Translations under genes and position numbers: made by a program | Notes under the pieces: model-generated | The model's input: only the letters and a program-made list of their open reading frames with translations | Database searches by the model: none | What the model was told of the DNA's origin: nothing | Origin: Steromphala cineraria | Taxonomy: Eukaryota; Mollusca; Gastropoda; Trochida; Trochidae | DNA length: 64,000 bases | Assembly (NCBI GenBank): GCA_916613615.1 | Contig: OU744724.1 | Coordinates: forward strand, 33,243,607-33,307,606 | Direction: 5' to 3' | In this document: positions 13,701 through 25,446 of the stretch, in pieces | Layout: every line of letters starts with the position of its first letter | Position numbering within the stretch: position 1 is the first letter of the stretch

Positions 13701-14774
13701 CAGAAAGCGGTGGAGTAAAGTAAGGATAGAAGAAGTGCATCAAGTGGCAGCAATCTGATGATAACCTCTTTATCTCGAGATGAACAGTTGCTCAACGCCG
13801 CCTGTGCCTATCACATCTCCTTCAGTTTATGTTGCAAATAGTTTTTAAAACAAAAACTGACAAAATAGATTATCCATAAAATGTCAAGTTTTGTGGGTAA
13901 TTCTATCGTTCTTGAAAAAGATGGCGTTTCTTATGCTAGGGCTTGCTGCCTTTTGTGTTGCTCATTTCACAGCAGTGTGCTACTTGTGTTTAGTTCATTC
14001 TTGCACTAATCAAGGAAACTCGTTCCTTGGTTGGAGTCTCAACACATGGTCTTGGATATATAGCGCTTTCGGAACTGCAGCTGACATATTTCCATTTTAT
14101 GCCAAGCTTCCCTTTTACAAAACAAAACATACTGAGAATCGTAATCCAAATATGTTTCATATATTCCAAAATGTGGCACACATCGATAAGCTACGGGAGA
14201 ACGCTGCTTGAAGGAAAACACTTTTCAAGAAATGGATGTTTCAGATTGTTTGAATTGGCTGATTTGGCTGAATGAGAGGCATTGACCATGGACCACCCGG
14301 ACAGGAAGTTCTATGACGTCATCCTGCTGTTTCCGGCTTGTCTATTTTACTTTGTCATATCCTTTGGACAGAATGAAGGTAAAGTTCAAAGTTCACCTGT
14401 TATTTATAGATCTCTATTCAAAGCAGATTTGCAATTAGATTCATTCTGCACAGTCACATTGAAAACTCCTATAAAGTTATTATTGATAAACAATATAAGC
14501 AAGAGACAATAATCTTGAGTTTGAAATACTTCTAAAATAATTGAATTGATTTTAAAAAAATAACAGTTTTTTTCAAATAATTTCAAAGCATGTAATTGGA
14601 TCATATAATCATATTTTAAGAAACAACTGGGACACTGTTTAACATCGATAATAGTATCTAAGTTAATGAAATGATGTCTCTTAATATTATAGCTCTCAAG
14701 CTGCTCTCAAATCGTTAATAATTTTTTTATAAACTTTGAAAACCTTCAAAACTTATTAAATCCAGCAAAAACAG
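10780..14774 (+). repeat. T unit copy 3 (plus orientation)
   Basis: Longest T copy. It starts with the arm that mirrors T2 (10780-11410), then the anchor at 11415, a 521-bp tandem duplication with a second anchor at 11935, landmarks at 12790-13340, CTCGAGA near 13775, the 13860-14230 block and the end at ~14774. It holds segments missing from T1 (about 13000-13360) and lacks the pearl-like insertion. The frames at 12791-13117 and 13891-14211 have no recognisable product. Their counterparts in other copies are broken or lie on the other strand, so they are not annotated as genes. Confidence 0.8.
11038..12080 (+). repeat. 521-bp tandem duplication inside T3
   Basis: CTAATAAACCGTAA(A/T) starts at 11038 and again at 11559. 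The two ~521-bp units then run in parallel through GACACTGAC, GTGAAAATGAGGGAA, TGATTGACGTAAAAAGTAT, the T anchor (11415/11935) and CGTCTTAACTCTCGACC. They differ by scattered substitutions, so the duplication is not brand new. T5 has a single copy here (20233-20740). Confidence 0.85.
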
Positions 14775-14867
14775 AACGATTCTCTGTACGCTTTATACTT
14801 GTAAAAGGGAATTTGCAATCTGCAACATAAATTTCTTTCTCCTACCAACAGCGCCGCCCAAAAGCTT

Positions 14868-15425
14868 TAGGCGAAACCTGGAAATATTTCAGCTGCAGTT
14901 CAGAGAGCACTATATATCCAATACCATGTGTTGAGACTCCAACCAAGTAACGAGTTTCCTTGATTAGTGCAAGAATGACCTAAACACAAATAGCACATTG
15001 CTGTGAAATGAGCAACACAAAAGGCAGTCCAAGTCCAAGTATAAGAAACCACATCTTCTTCAAGAACGATAGAATTACTCACAAAACTTGACATTCCATG
15101 AATAGTTTATTTTGTCAGTTTTTGTTTATGCTCCTCAGTTTTATTGATTTTTGGAAATGGAAATGTAGGCGAAACCTGGAAATATTTCAGCTGCAGTTCA
15201 GAGAGCACTATATATCCAATACCATGTGTTGAGACTCCAACCAAGTAACGAGTTTCCTTGATTAGTGCAAGAATGACCTAAACACAAGTAGCACATTGCT
15301 GTGAAATGAGCAACACAAAAGGCAGTCCAAGTCCAAGTATAAGAAACCACATCTTCTTCAAGAACGATAGAATTACTCACAAAACTTGACATTCCATGAA
15401 TAGTTTATTTTGTCAGTTTTTGTTT
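14868..15425 (-). repeat. 298-bp recent tandem duplication
   Basis: The block starting TAGGCGAAACCTGG occurs at 14868 and 15166 with period 298. Over about 250 bp the two copies look almost identical, and the 65-codon frames on the minus strand (14900-15094 and 15198-15392) give the same translation. That near-identity contrasts with the divergence between T copies, so this is the youngest rearrangement in the array. The frames are by-products of repeat sequence shared with 22379-22576 and others. Confidence 0.9.
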
Positions 15426-17473
15426 TAAAAACTATTTGCAACATAAACTGAAGGAGACGTGAGAGGCACAGGCGTCGCGGAGCAACTGTTCATCTCGAGA
15501 TAAAGAGGTTATCATCAGACTGCTGCCACTTGATGCACTCCTTCTATCATTACTTTACTCCACCGCTTACTGCTGCGACTAATGAGTAACAAATTGAACA
15601 ATTGGAGTATCTGAGAGGTTGATGGCCTCATGCTTTCATGTCAAAACTACCTGACGATCAACTGATTTCGAAATTGATCTTAAAATTGATAAAATTGTTT
15701 GAAAACGTTGATTTTACCATAGGATGGCATCTAATGCATAACAAACTTAAACAGCCAAATTTTAGGGAAATTAAATTTAAAAGTTAAACTTTAAAGATAT
15801 ATATATAATTATTCTGAAAACTATTCCCGCTATCTTTTTTTCCATGATCATATCATTCTTTCGAACAGGGGTAGATGGACAAACCATTTGTAAAGGTTCA
15901 GTAAATGAAAATACTCGCCACAAGGCCTTAGCCATTTTTCAGGAGCCAAAATGATGACCTCTGAAAAGCGTTGCATCGTTGATTGCACTATTAACTTTGA
16001 TTGCATCCGATCAAACTTTGTGCTTTCTAGCCCTCAAACTTGTCTTATTATTATGAGATTCAATGGCTAATCCTGTTTAGAACTTTAAATCTATCAAGGT
16101 TCCAAAACGTGAACTCGATACAGTGCATAGTTTCATTACCATAACTCCACTGTAGACTTATGTTCTGATAACTATCTTCCCTCTGGCGTTCAAAGATTCC
16201 CTAAGAATGTTCAGTAGAATTAAAACGATTTGAATATTGCATGCTCTTACAACAGATGGTTGCTCTAGGGTAGCCGGAAGTATTTGATCGTGTGAAATTT
16301 AGGTGCCATTGGTTCATTTTCATGAGAGATGGACCGAGCTACAATTTCTTGATAGAAGATCGTCGTTTATTTCATCAGAAAACAAGCTGAATACCTTGAA
16401 TTCATAAATTGACTTTCTTTAAGGAGAAAAGCGATGAACAAATAAAATATTTTAGAATCGTTCATATTTCCAAATTGCAAGTCCATATAATGTCTATTTT
16501 TAAAATGTAAGAAAATATTTTTTTGGTCATTTGCAATAATAACATTACTGTCGTCGATAAGTTACACTGTTTCTTACCGATTTTGCGTACTCTAAAAATG
16601 CCAGCATTTTCCATGAATTAACTCACAATGACCATAAAATACTCTTCAAATACGCACAGGGATGTGTAGGAAACATATATTTTGAAGAAAAAACAACAAT
16701 GTAAAGAAAATTAAATTAGGTACTGATTTATGCTACTGCAAAAATAGTTGAGCACTCTGTCCTTAGTTGTAATCAGATACTGAAATGCTATTTTAAGAAA
16801 AATATATTTCTGCAGAATTGAACTGACTAAAAAGGTATAACTGAATATGATTCTAGAAAGGTCGAGAGTTAAGACATGAAAGATAATTGTCTCTATTTGC
16901 TCCTTCGAGGCAGCCTTGCCGGTATTTATTCAAATATAACATCATTCCTGCAGCGCCTTTGTCTTCGCCATTTACTCTCACTTTTATATTTCAATTCAGA
17001 TAACGTATCATTTACCCAGGCATTTCACACTTTCTCCTGCAGCCTGCAATCAGACATCTCAGAGTGCAAGAAGTGTCAATATTGGACTCACTGATACCGG
17101 CAACATTTCCCATGCTCAATACTTTTTACGTCAATCATTCAGAAAAGATTGAAAGATTTTAAATATTGCCTTGCTTCACCTTGGCTATCTCGATAGCATT
17201 GATGTGTTGTATAATGCAAAATAGAAACGGAGTCAAAGTCTTGGAGTTGGAGAGCATTATGATGTAATTTCATGTTTAGCAGATTTATGACTATTTGATG
17301 GATTTATGACTATTTAGATGAAGAGGTTTCAGTTCGAGCCTCTAGCAAGAGGCCAGGAGTTACACATAAAAGGTTTAGCATAGCATGGTTTCATCATTAT
17401 TTAATCAGCGTTCAGTTCTCTCTACAACTTTGATGTCAGCAACAGTTTATAGTTTTCTTTAACATGATTGAAA

Positions 17474-17801
17474 GGGACAGTAGCACTTTTTTTGATAATT
17501 TTATATTTTAAAATTTACACTGATCAATACATTAATGCTAAATATATCATTTTTATAGTGTCAAAAATGTCACAACACAAACCAATTATCCATGGTCAGA
17601 GGACAAAGTATGAAGATTTACCATTTGAACACCTTTAATTCATTTTGTGCAAGAAAAAGGAATCGCATGGCCTAACTTTACATTATATAATTGATTTATT
17701 ACTGATACATTTAGTTAAAATGCATTTTTCTTAATTGGAACCAATTATATTCATTTTCCTGACATCACCTTAAATTCCCCCTAAAAACATGCTACTGCCC
17801 C
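17474..17801 (+). mobile_element. MITE of the TTTAA-flanked family, copy in T4
   Basis: Orthologous in position to the copy at 7524-7850. It starts GGGACAGTAGCAC and ends GTGCTACTGCCCC (last base 17801), giving inverted ends like those of the intact copy at 63188-63540. TTTAA follows directly on the right; the left flank is TTGAA. No coding capacity. Confidence 0.8.
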
Positions 17802-17949
17802 TTTAAACTTTGGATCTTATGTTTTGATATTTTCCTTTGTCTTATATTAACTCAATAATTAATCCAAGACAGCCATTGCTAGAAATTCTAGTCGTATTTA
17901 ACAGCAGAAAGAGACACACTTCTTAAGTAGACTTCCCAGAAATATCGTC

Positions 17950-19970
17950 TGTTCTATCTACCCAATAGAAACCTTAAGCAGAGTGTGGTACCAACACAAC
18001 ATTAAGCTGTAGGACGCCGAAAATCAAGTTTAGTTGTGATTAGAGCAATTCATTTGAGAAGTTGATCTATTCCACGTTTCCAGCAATCAGGCTATATCCC
18101 TTTTTGATATGTTCATCCTCTGATTTCTAAATGCGTTGATCTCGTTTTTTCAATTATCAATTATCAAGCATGTATTTTGCTCATTGTTTTATCCTTCGGG
18201 AATTGCATTTCTGCCTAGACATTTTGCCAGACACGAGACTATCTTAAAATATGATATTGTGAAGCTTAGAGTTGGCCTATTGCAAACAAAGCCAGTTCAT
18301 CTGAGGCGACTCAGACTTTTAATTAGTTTGCTAATATTCATTAGTTTGCTAGTATAATCCATCTTTTTCTTTAGTTCTTGAAAGTTTTATCGTTCAAAAA
18401 CATTTTCAGAAATTGTTATGGCAAATTCTGATACTCCGAGCGAATCCTGCTTTTCTTATGAAAATAGCTATGAATTCATAGTGCTATAACCTTTGTCTGA
18501 TCGTTGGTTCAACGGGGGAGTTTTAGATTTAAGTTAACATGATGATTTCGTATTGATAGATTAACGAAGGCAATAAGAAAAAAGAACATAAGGTTTCAAG
18601 TGACCAGACATGAATATGGTTGAGAATGGTGATCCCTTGCCATTGTTGCTGTAATTATTTAAACGACGTCGAAATAAAACCAACATTACATGATATCTGC
18701 ACTAAGATACACTGACAAGTAAACAAGCCTACGGTACGCAGTTGTATTATTCAAAGTAATATTCAAAGGAGATTGAAGACCAGTTTGATTTTAACCTTCA
18801 ATGCTCAAAATATAAGGGAATAAGACATTAATATATTAAACAGGTAAACAACCATCTATCCATAAACTGGTTCAATTCACTATACAAAATACTATTCAGT
18901 TATGAATTGTAACATGTAACTTATCTCTTTATGATTGATATGTGAATGTGTTAAATCTCTTAGATAAAATTCCGAAAACTGAAGTGAATACCACCATATC
19001 ATCCTGTCATATTGTTTAGTGTTTCATAATCAAATGAAATGTAAATTTCACCGAATGAAAGAATTAAATTGAATTAGATTAAAGGGCACAATTTAAACGA
19101 ATACAACTAAAAAAGTGACTTAGATATAGAGGTAAATACAAGCACATGTCACATGAACTAGACATGACAATAAGACTTTGTGAGAAACGGATATACATTT
19201 GTGAGAAAGGAATTTTCAACTGTGTTATTCAATGTTATTTCAAGGAAACCTGATGAAGAGTTAAGGAAACGTTGTATACCAACTACCCACAAACTAATAA
19301 ATGTCATCAACAACTAGTGAAAAAGCATAGATGATGAGTGGTATGGGGTACCTTGCTCTATTGGTCGATTCTTCTATACTCAAGCACCATGCTGCGACCG
19401 GGGTAATTTAGACCATTGGAACAGCTCACAGTGGCAGGTTACAGTGCCAAAGTTTGAAGAGAAATTCTGGAATCGTTAGGGAAGACGCGATGAAGTCAGT
19501 CAACCATCCATAACATTGCTAATAATCTTGTCTATAGAGTTGAAGAAAGCATTGTATTTGAGAGTATGTCTGTTGTTAGGTACACCAACATATGCATTTT
19601 GACAAACATGCTAACAATTGATACCCTGACATTTCTGTGATTTATTATCACAGATAATCGATGTACATAAGCATTAGAAAGAATCTGTTCAGTCAATTAC
19701 TCAGACATTATAAGTGAAATCGTGAATGTTACGACCTATGCAAATCATTTAACCCTGTTCTTTGTAAAAGATAAGATATAGTTATCATTTTCACTGCACC
19801 GTGTTAAAACGAATGAACCTCTAGAATTTAAGAGACATGCCATTTGATTGGTTGATGAAATCAACCTCAGATCAAGCGGTCAAAGGTTACACTGACGTCT
19901 GAACTTACGGAACCTTGTGAGATCTGAAAAGATCTGCAAAAGGCAGTGAAGAAAATTATGACCTTATTTT
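17950..19970 (+). repeat. Array core, copy 2
   Basis: Same-orientation counterpart of 7950-10780 with many small indels and without the 586-bp TA-flanked insertion. Recognisable shared stretches are around 18180-18400, 18500-18700, 19230-19560 and 19590-19900. No gene, tRNA or other RNA structure is apparent. Confidence 0.7.
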
Positions 19971-21937
19971 AATGAGATTGAAATTTCTGGCAATTTTCTT
20001 TGATTTCTTATGATTTAATACAAGACAAAGGAAGATATTAAAACATAAGAACCAAAAGGTTTAAATTATAACTAAACTGTTTCTGACATCAATAATGTTG
20101 AGAAAACCGAACGCTGAATTGATAATCATGATACCATGTGTTGCTTAACCTTTGACATGTACCCATGGGCATCTAATTAAAGGTTAAAAACTCTTCATTT
20201 AAATATTCATAAATCCATCAACTATTAAAATCTAATAAACCGTAAAACTACATGATAGTGCTCTTCAAGACACTAACTCCACTTCTATATCTAGATCTGC
20301 ATTGTACAAAACATCACCGCTTTCTAAAATAGTGAAAATGAGGGAAGTCAGCATTTAGTATCTTTAAATCTTTTAGGAATGATTGACGTAAAAGTATTGA
20401 TTAATTGGAAATATTGCCAGTATCAGTGAGTCCAATATTGACACTTCTTGCATTCTGAGACGTCTGATTGCAAGCTGTAGGAGCAAGTGTGAAATGCCTT
20501 GGTAAATGATGCGTTATCTGAATTGAAATATAAAAGCGAGAGTAAATGGCGAAGACAAAGACGCTGCAGGAATGATGTTATATCTGATCAAACGAAAAAT
20601 TGAATAAATACCGGCAAGGCAGCCTTGTATGAGCAAATAGAGACGATTATCTTTCACGTCTTAACTCTCGACCTTTCAAGAACATATTCAGTTATCCGTT
20701 TTGAGTCGGTTCAATACTCCAACAATAATGTTTTTTGCGTTGCAATATCTGATGACAACCATGGACATTCAGTTGAGACTTGCACCGCCGATGGAAATTT
20801 CTTTTAACTTATAATGCAGGAAGAAATCAAAAGTGTTTAGCTATTGATGCAGCATCATAAATCAAAGTGTTAGGCCTAAAGCAGGTCTCATGTGAATGAT
20901 AGCTTCTGTTATAGCTGATTTGACTTGACTCAATGATGAGAGAAGGTAGTCTGAAATTGAGTGCTTGTAGAACTTAACCGCAATGTCAACATTTATTGCC
21001 AATGTGCCATTTTGAATTATATTTCAACTTAACATATAACGAATTTTAAAGTTTCTTGAAATGCTATCTGTTGTTTACATATAACATAAAAATGTCATGT
21101 CAGAAGATGGGATGCGCCCTTACGCAAATTAGTCACTAAAAAAGGGTTACAAATTTATATATCAGAAAATATGATCTTCATGTTTGAGTTTATATAGCTG
21201 TTAGTTTTTTATAATAAATATTATAAGACATGTGAATAAATCTATGTTTAAAGGATACTAGTCTACAGCCTGTATTTAACAAACTTTATTTCTTTTACAG
21301 GCATCAGATAGTGTCGTCCAGTCAACTCTTTGATAACTTTAACTTTTTTCTACTTACAAAATAAACTTACTTTACCCTCAGGTTCAGCGCCCTTAGGGGC
21401 TGGGTTCTATATGAAGCACAGGCTGCAATTGTGGAGATATGGCACTCATAAAAAGTAGTTACATTCATGGTTTAACTGAAAATGGTGTTGGTTAGACCAC
21501 GATTCACACAAAGAAGTTGTGGTCCCAAAAATGAAGAAATGGTCAGATCTTCCAAACAACTTCAAAAACGATAAAAGATTTAATTTGAAGTTTAACTTAA
21601 AGAATGTGATGATGCAATTTTTTAAGTGACACGTTATCCAATGTGATATATTTAAAATTTACATGCACATATGTTGCTTTTTGAAGAGTGTGAAGTGTGA
21701 AGAGTGGAGTCTCAACACATGGTCTTGGATATATAGTGCTTTCTGAACTGCAGCTGAAATATATGAATAAAGCATACTGAGAATCGTAATCAAAATATGT
21801 TTCATCTATTTCAAAATGTGGCACACTTAGCGAGAAGCTACGGGGAAACGCTGCTTGTAGGAAAACACTTTTCAAGAAATAGATGTTGCAGATTGGTTGA
21901 ATTGGATGATTGGGCTGAATGAGAGGCATTGACCATG
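19970..21937 (+). repeat. T unit copy 5 (plus orientation, internally deleted)
   Basis: Begins with the arm mirroring T4, has the anchor at 20614, then matches T1 closely through ~21690. It includes a stretch shared with T1 but not T3 (21190-21540 against 650-1010). It then jumps from the equivalent of T1 ~1160 to the equivalent of ~2080 at 21710, so ~900 bp are deleted. It ends at the palindrome-3 centre near 21937. The frame 20625-20807 is incidental. Confidence 0.75.
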
Positions 21938-23420
21938 GAGTAGCTAAGTGTGTCACATTTTGGAATATATGAAACATATTTTAATTTACGATTCTCAGAA
22001 TGCTTTATTCTTGTAAAAGGGAATCTTGGCATAACATGGAAATATTTCAGCTGAAGTTCAGAAAGCACTATATATCCAATACCATGTGTTGAAACTCCAA
22101 CCAAGTAACGATTTTCCTTGATTAGTACAAGAATGACCTCAACACAATTTTGAATATATGAAACATATTCTTATAACGATTCTCTGTATGCTTTATACTT
22201 GTAAAATGGAATTTGCAATCTGCAACATCAATTTCTTTCTCCTACAAATAGCGTTGCCCAATTGCTTTGTCGCATTTTTGAGTAAATAAAACAAAACAGT
22301 TTTTGATTATGATCCTCAGTTTGATTGATTCTGGTAAATGGGAATTTAGGCAGAACGTGGAAATATTTCAGCTGCAGTTCAGACTGCACTATATATCCAA
22401 GACCATGTGTTGAGACTCCAACCAAGTAACGAGTTTCCTTGATTAGTGTAAGAATGACCTAAACACAAATAGCACACTGCTGTGAAATGAGCAACACAAA
22501 AGGCAGTAAGCCCTAGCATAAGAAACGACATCTTCTTCAAGAACGATAGAATTACCCACAAAACTTGACATTCCATGAATAATTTATTTTGTCAGTTTTT
22601 GTTTTAAAAACTATTTGCAACATAAACTGAAGGAGATGTGAGAGGCACAGGCGGCGCGGAGCAACTGTTCATCTCGAGATAAAGAGGTTATCATCAGATT
22701 GCTGCCACTTGATGCACTTCTTCTATCCTTACTTTACTCCACCGCTTTCTGCTGCGACTTATGAGTAACAAGTTGAACAATTGGAGTATCTGGGAGGTTG
22801 GTGGACTCATTGTATCATGTGAAAACTACCTGACATTCAACAAATGTCGACTATAAATGACATTGCATGTTTTATGTTGATGATAATACCTTGAAATGAC
22901 AATTTGATATCTTAACTTAATAACAAAGATAAGCAAACCAGGAGTTGAGGGTGGATTTTATTCTGGAAAATGTATGTTTTGAAGTTAACTTATGGAATGA
23001 TTCAGTAGTACACTCTTTTCATGAGCAATGGTGTATTTCATTGATTATTTTTTGTATTATAGATTAGATTGCCCTTCAGACCAAAGCCAAACATTTAAGA
23101 AGAATTCTTTGGTTTTGATAACGTTAGCAAGTCTAGTTGCTTCAACTCCAACCTGAAATCAAGTATCAAGATTCAAAAGCATGAAATCGATACATTTCTT
23201 AGCTTCCTTACATATCTGCACTGTTTACACTGTTAGACTTATGTTCGGTAAACAGCTACCTCCGGCGTTCAAAGATTCATAACAAAAAATCAAAAGATTC
23301 CCTAAGAATGTTCTTAGACGATTTAAGTTTTGTATGCTCTTACAACAGATGGTCGCTACAGACCGGAAGTGGTTGATCTCATGAAATCACGAACCATTGG
23401 TTCCTTATTGGTGTGAAGAA
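21938..23420 (-). repeat. T unit copy 6 (minus orientation), right edge of the array
   Basis: Reverse complement of T starting GTAGCTAAGTGTGTCACATT, the mirror of 21820-21840. The segment equivalent to T4 14890-15050 occurs twice (22040-22135 and 22370-22460), a local tandem duplication of about 330 bp. CTCGAGA is near 22673. Homology continues through 23230-23420, where 23265-23420 matches T4 16175-16330 including TACAACAGATGGT. It fades after ~23,420. The frames 21597-21977, 21838-22104, 22228-22425 and 22379-22576 are repeat-derived. Confidence 0.75.
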
Positions 23421-25080
23421 GCTCGTGGCCACGTTTTGTTTGGAAATAAATCTCAATCCTGGTTCCTTGGTTTAGGTACCGCAGCAGAACATACTTAGGG
23501 AATCAGAATGGACATACGCGTGCGTCGGGCCTTGTTTTGACGAGAGAAAACTACACGCCATTGAATATCATAATTAGCAGCGACACCTGGTGTCTAGACA
23601 CCCTGTCATAAACCACCTAGCGGACTGCAAGTGTAACCTGGCTGAATATGTCTGACAATGATGTTTGTCTTGTGTTAAACTTGACAGGGACAAGTGCATA
23701 CATGACAAGGGTAGCGTTCAGATTTTATGCTACGCTTACCTTTATCCGTGTACCTGTCAATTCGAACATTACACTTTGTTTACTGTTACAAGTTTAATCA
23801 TTTCAAAGACGAGCGAACATTTGGAATTTGTGTTACCGTCAATTTCGAAATTTAAATATTGTTACAAAATGTGTTACACAAACTTAAAGAGCTAAGGGTT
23901 CACTGTATCACTTTGTTTGAAGTTACCTCACCTAAAACAATATACATGTACATATATATGACTGTAAATTGCGGTAAAGGATTTTTTTCTGTTTTTCATT
24001 AATTATAGTTTTGATAACTTTTACAAAGAAGATTTGAAAATAATCTATTTCAAAATAGATTTGTTATTGGAAATACGATATTAAAAGGTTTAATATTTTT
24101 GCCGATTATCATTTCTGTTTCATCGAATGAGTGAGAAAGTGATATTTTCGCGAATGGCGCAAAGTTATTAATTACCACTTCTGAGAGTATACATTTTCTT
24201 CCTCGCTCAATGACGCTACCTGTGGAGAGAATTCCCAATTAATACCGAAGGAAACGTAAGTGATTGTACTCAGTGAAATGACATTTTTATTCTCCTGACG
24301 TCATCGTAAACGCCAGGTAACAATGCGATAACGTCACAACGTTATCACGCTTAGGCAAGGATATCTAGAAAGGTCCATTTATGAACCTCATTTAAGTCGC
24401 AGATACATTTAAGACTAAGATTTGATCTGCTTTTTTAGATTGAAGAATTTATTTCAGAAACAGTCTTCGTTTTTGGTAAAGATCCAAATGCTTTTGTCAA
24501 GCCTATGTATGGAAAAAGAACACGTATGCAGTAACTTTCGTACAAGATTTTACAAATGCATTTAATTTTCGTTCCGTCACAGTAACATTTCAGTCGTTCA
24601 TCTTTTTAAGATTGCTTGACACGAGTCATTTTGATATTTTTTATACCATCCTATTCTCTTAACTAACCTTTACATTAGTATCTTCTACCTCGTCAAAGTA
24701 GTGAAAATGGTAAAACAAAATTCCTGCTTATCGGAGTTTTACTGTTTGAGTTGCATTCTATACTGGAAAGTCGCTATTCACTGAATATAGAAGTTGGATA
24801 TCCATTAAATCATGAACTTTGACGAATTTGTGTGTTTTGCATATCATTAAAAAACTCAATGTTAAAATGATACGCGTGGGCGGGATCGCTTCAGGTTTAA
24901 ATGCCGGTCATCAAAATACCATTAAGAACAGGAAAACATTTGATAGTTGGTTTCTTCGTTGCTTCTCTGTAATCTAGAACGTCAAGATCATGACAAGCGG
25001 CATGTTATGCATAAACAACGTAAAACATGCTTAGCCTTCTATCAAGGTATTTTCTAAATATACAGCCCGCACGACGGAAA
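23421..25080. other. AT-rich unique DNA, no gene seen
   Basis: No repeat shared with the rest of the window and no convincing reading frame. Short frames at 23665-23895 and 24050-24238 have no recognisable product. A single GCGTGGGCG (24874-24882) is a perfect match to the EGR/zif268 consensus, about 255 bp upstream of the 25138 frame; one site of this length is weak evidence. Confidence 0.5.
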
Positions 25081-25137
25081 GAACACATTCATCTCATATT
25101 TAAGATAATATTATCTTGTTTTTGATAAAACAAATAT

Positions 25138-25434
25138 ATGCAAACGAAAGATAAACTTCCTCTTTGGGCAAGGGTGACGCAAGATGGGAGTATGAAAACA
25201 TCCCCAGCGTTCTTTAGTCTGGAGGCAGTGAGCAGAAAGTTCGTGAGGGAAAGTTTTAACAGTTTGGATATCGCCGTCTCCATCGGCAAGAGTTACAACA
25301 CCGGGGAGGAATTCCGGCATTTATTGGTGTTAGAGCGGACTTCTTTCATCGAGCGGGAGATAACGTTGGCCCTTGAGAGCGGATTTATTCGGCAGATAGA
25401 CGGATGCCAACAATCTATTCACATCACGGAATGA
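25138..25434 (+). CDS. Uncharacterised 98-residue open frame in a GC-richer island
   Basis: I do not recognise this product. The frame stands out because 25138-25640 is visibly richer in G+C than its surroundings and third codon positions are mixed rather than A/T. The sequence reads like a soluble helical protein: WARVTQ near residues 10-15, an EEFRHLLVLERTSF segment near 57-70, and an amphipathic FIEREITLALESGFIRQI at about 70-87. There is no signal peptide. An in-frame TAA lies four codons upstream of the ATG, so this ATG is the earliest possible start; its context (AATATGC) is ordinary. The same frame reopens 12 nt after its stop codon as 25447-25638. It may be a small single-exon gene, a decayed captured gene or chance. 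Confidence 0.35.
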   Translation: MQTKDKLPLWARVTQDGSMKTSPAFFSLEAVSRKFVRESFNSLDIAVSIGKSYNTGEEFRHLLVLERTSFIEREITLALESGFIRQIDGCQQSIHITE

Positions 25435-25446
25435 CTATGAAGATGA

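Larger units (their letters stand above)
14775..17950 (-). repeat. T unit copy 4 (minus orientation)
   Basis: Reverse complement of T beginning abruptly at the equivalent of T2 position ~5457 (ACGATTCTCTGTA), so its inner ~0.6 kb is missing compared with T2 and T3. It includes a fresh 298-bp duplication (14868-15425), CTCGAGA near 15494, 15940-16380 (mirror of T3 12830-13300), a private stretch at ~16420-16720 with no match seen elsewhere in the array, and 16730-17460. It carries the TTTAA-family MITE at 17474-17801. The frames at 16876-17094 and 18136-18357 have no recognisable product. Confidence 0.75.
1..23420. repeat. Higher-order array of alternating inverted repeats (T units) with direct core copies
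   Basis: Reading both strands shows the same ~3-4 kb sequence (T) six times with alternating orientation: T1 ~1-3590 (+), T2 ~4843-7950 (-), T3 ~10780-14774 (+), T4 ~14775-17950 (-), T5 ~19970-21937 (+), T6 ~21938-23420 (-). A central core lies between T2/T3 and between T4/T5, in the same orientation both times. The anchor GCAAGGC(A/G)GCCTTG starts at 1, 11415, 11935 and 20614 on the plus strand, and its reverse complement is at about 16911-16918. Matching anchors give a ~9.2 kb tandem unit for the second repeat. Copies are clearly related but differ by substitutions, indels and nested insertions. No copy has a sustained reading frame. Boundaries are by eye and good to roughly 50 bp. Confidence 0.85.

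Noticed and set aside
25432..25446. TGA codons read as selenocysteine
   Set aside because: Three TGAs in 15 nt is not a known selenoprotein arrangement here and no SECIS element was recognised.
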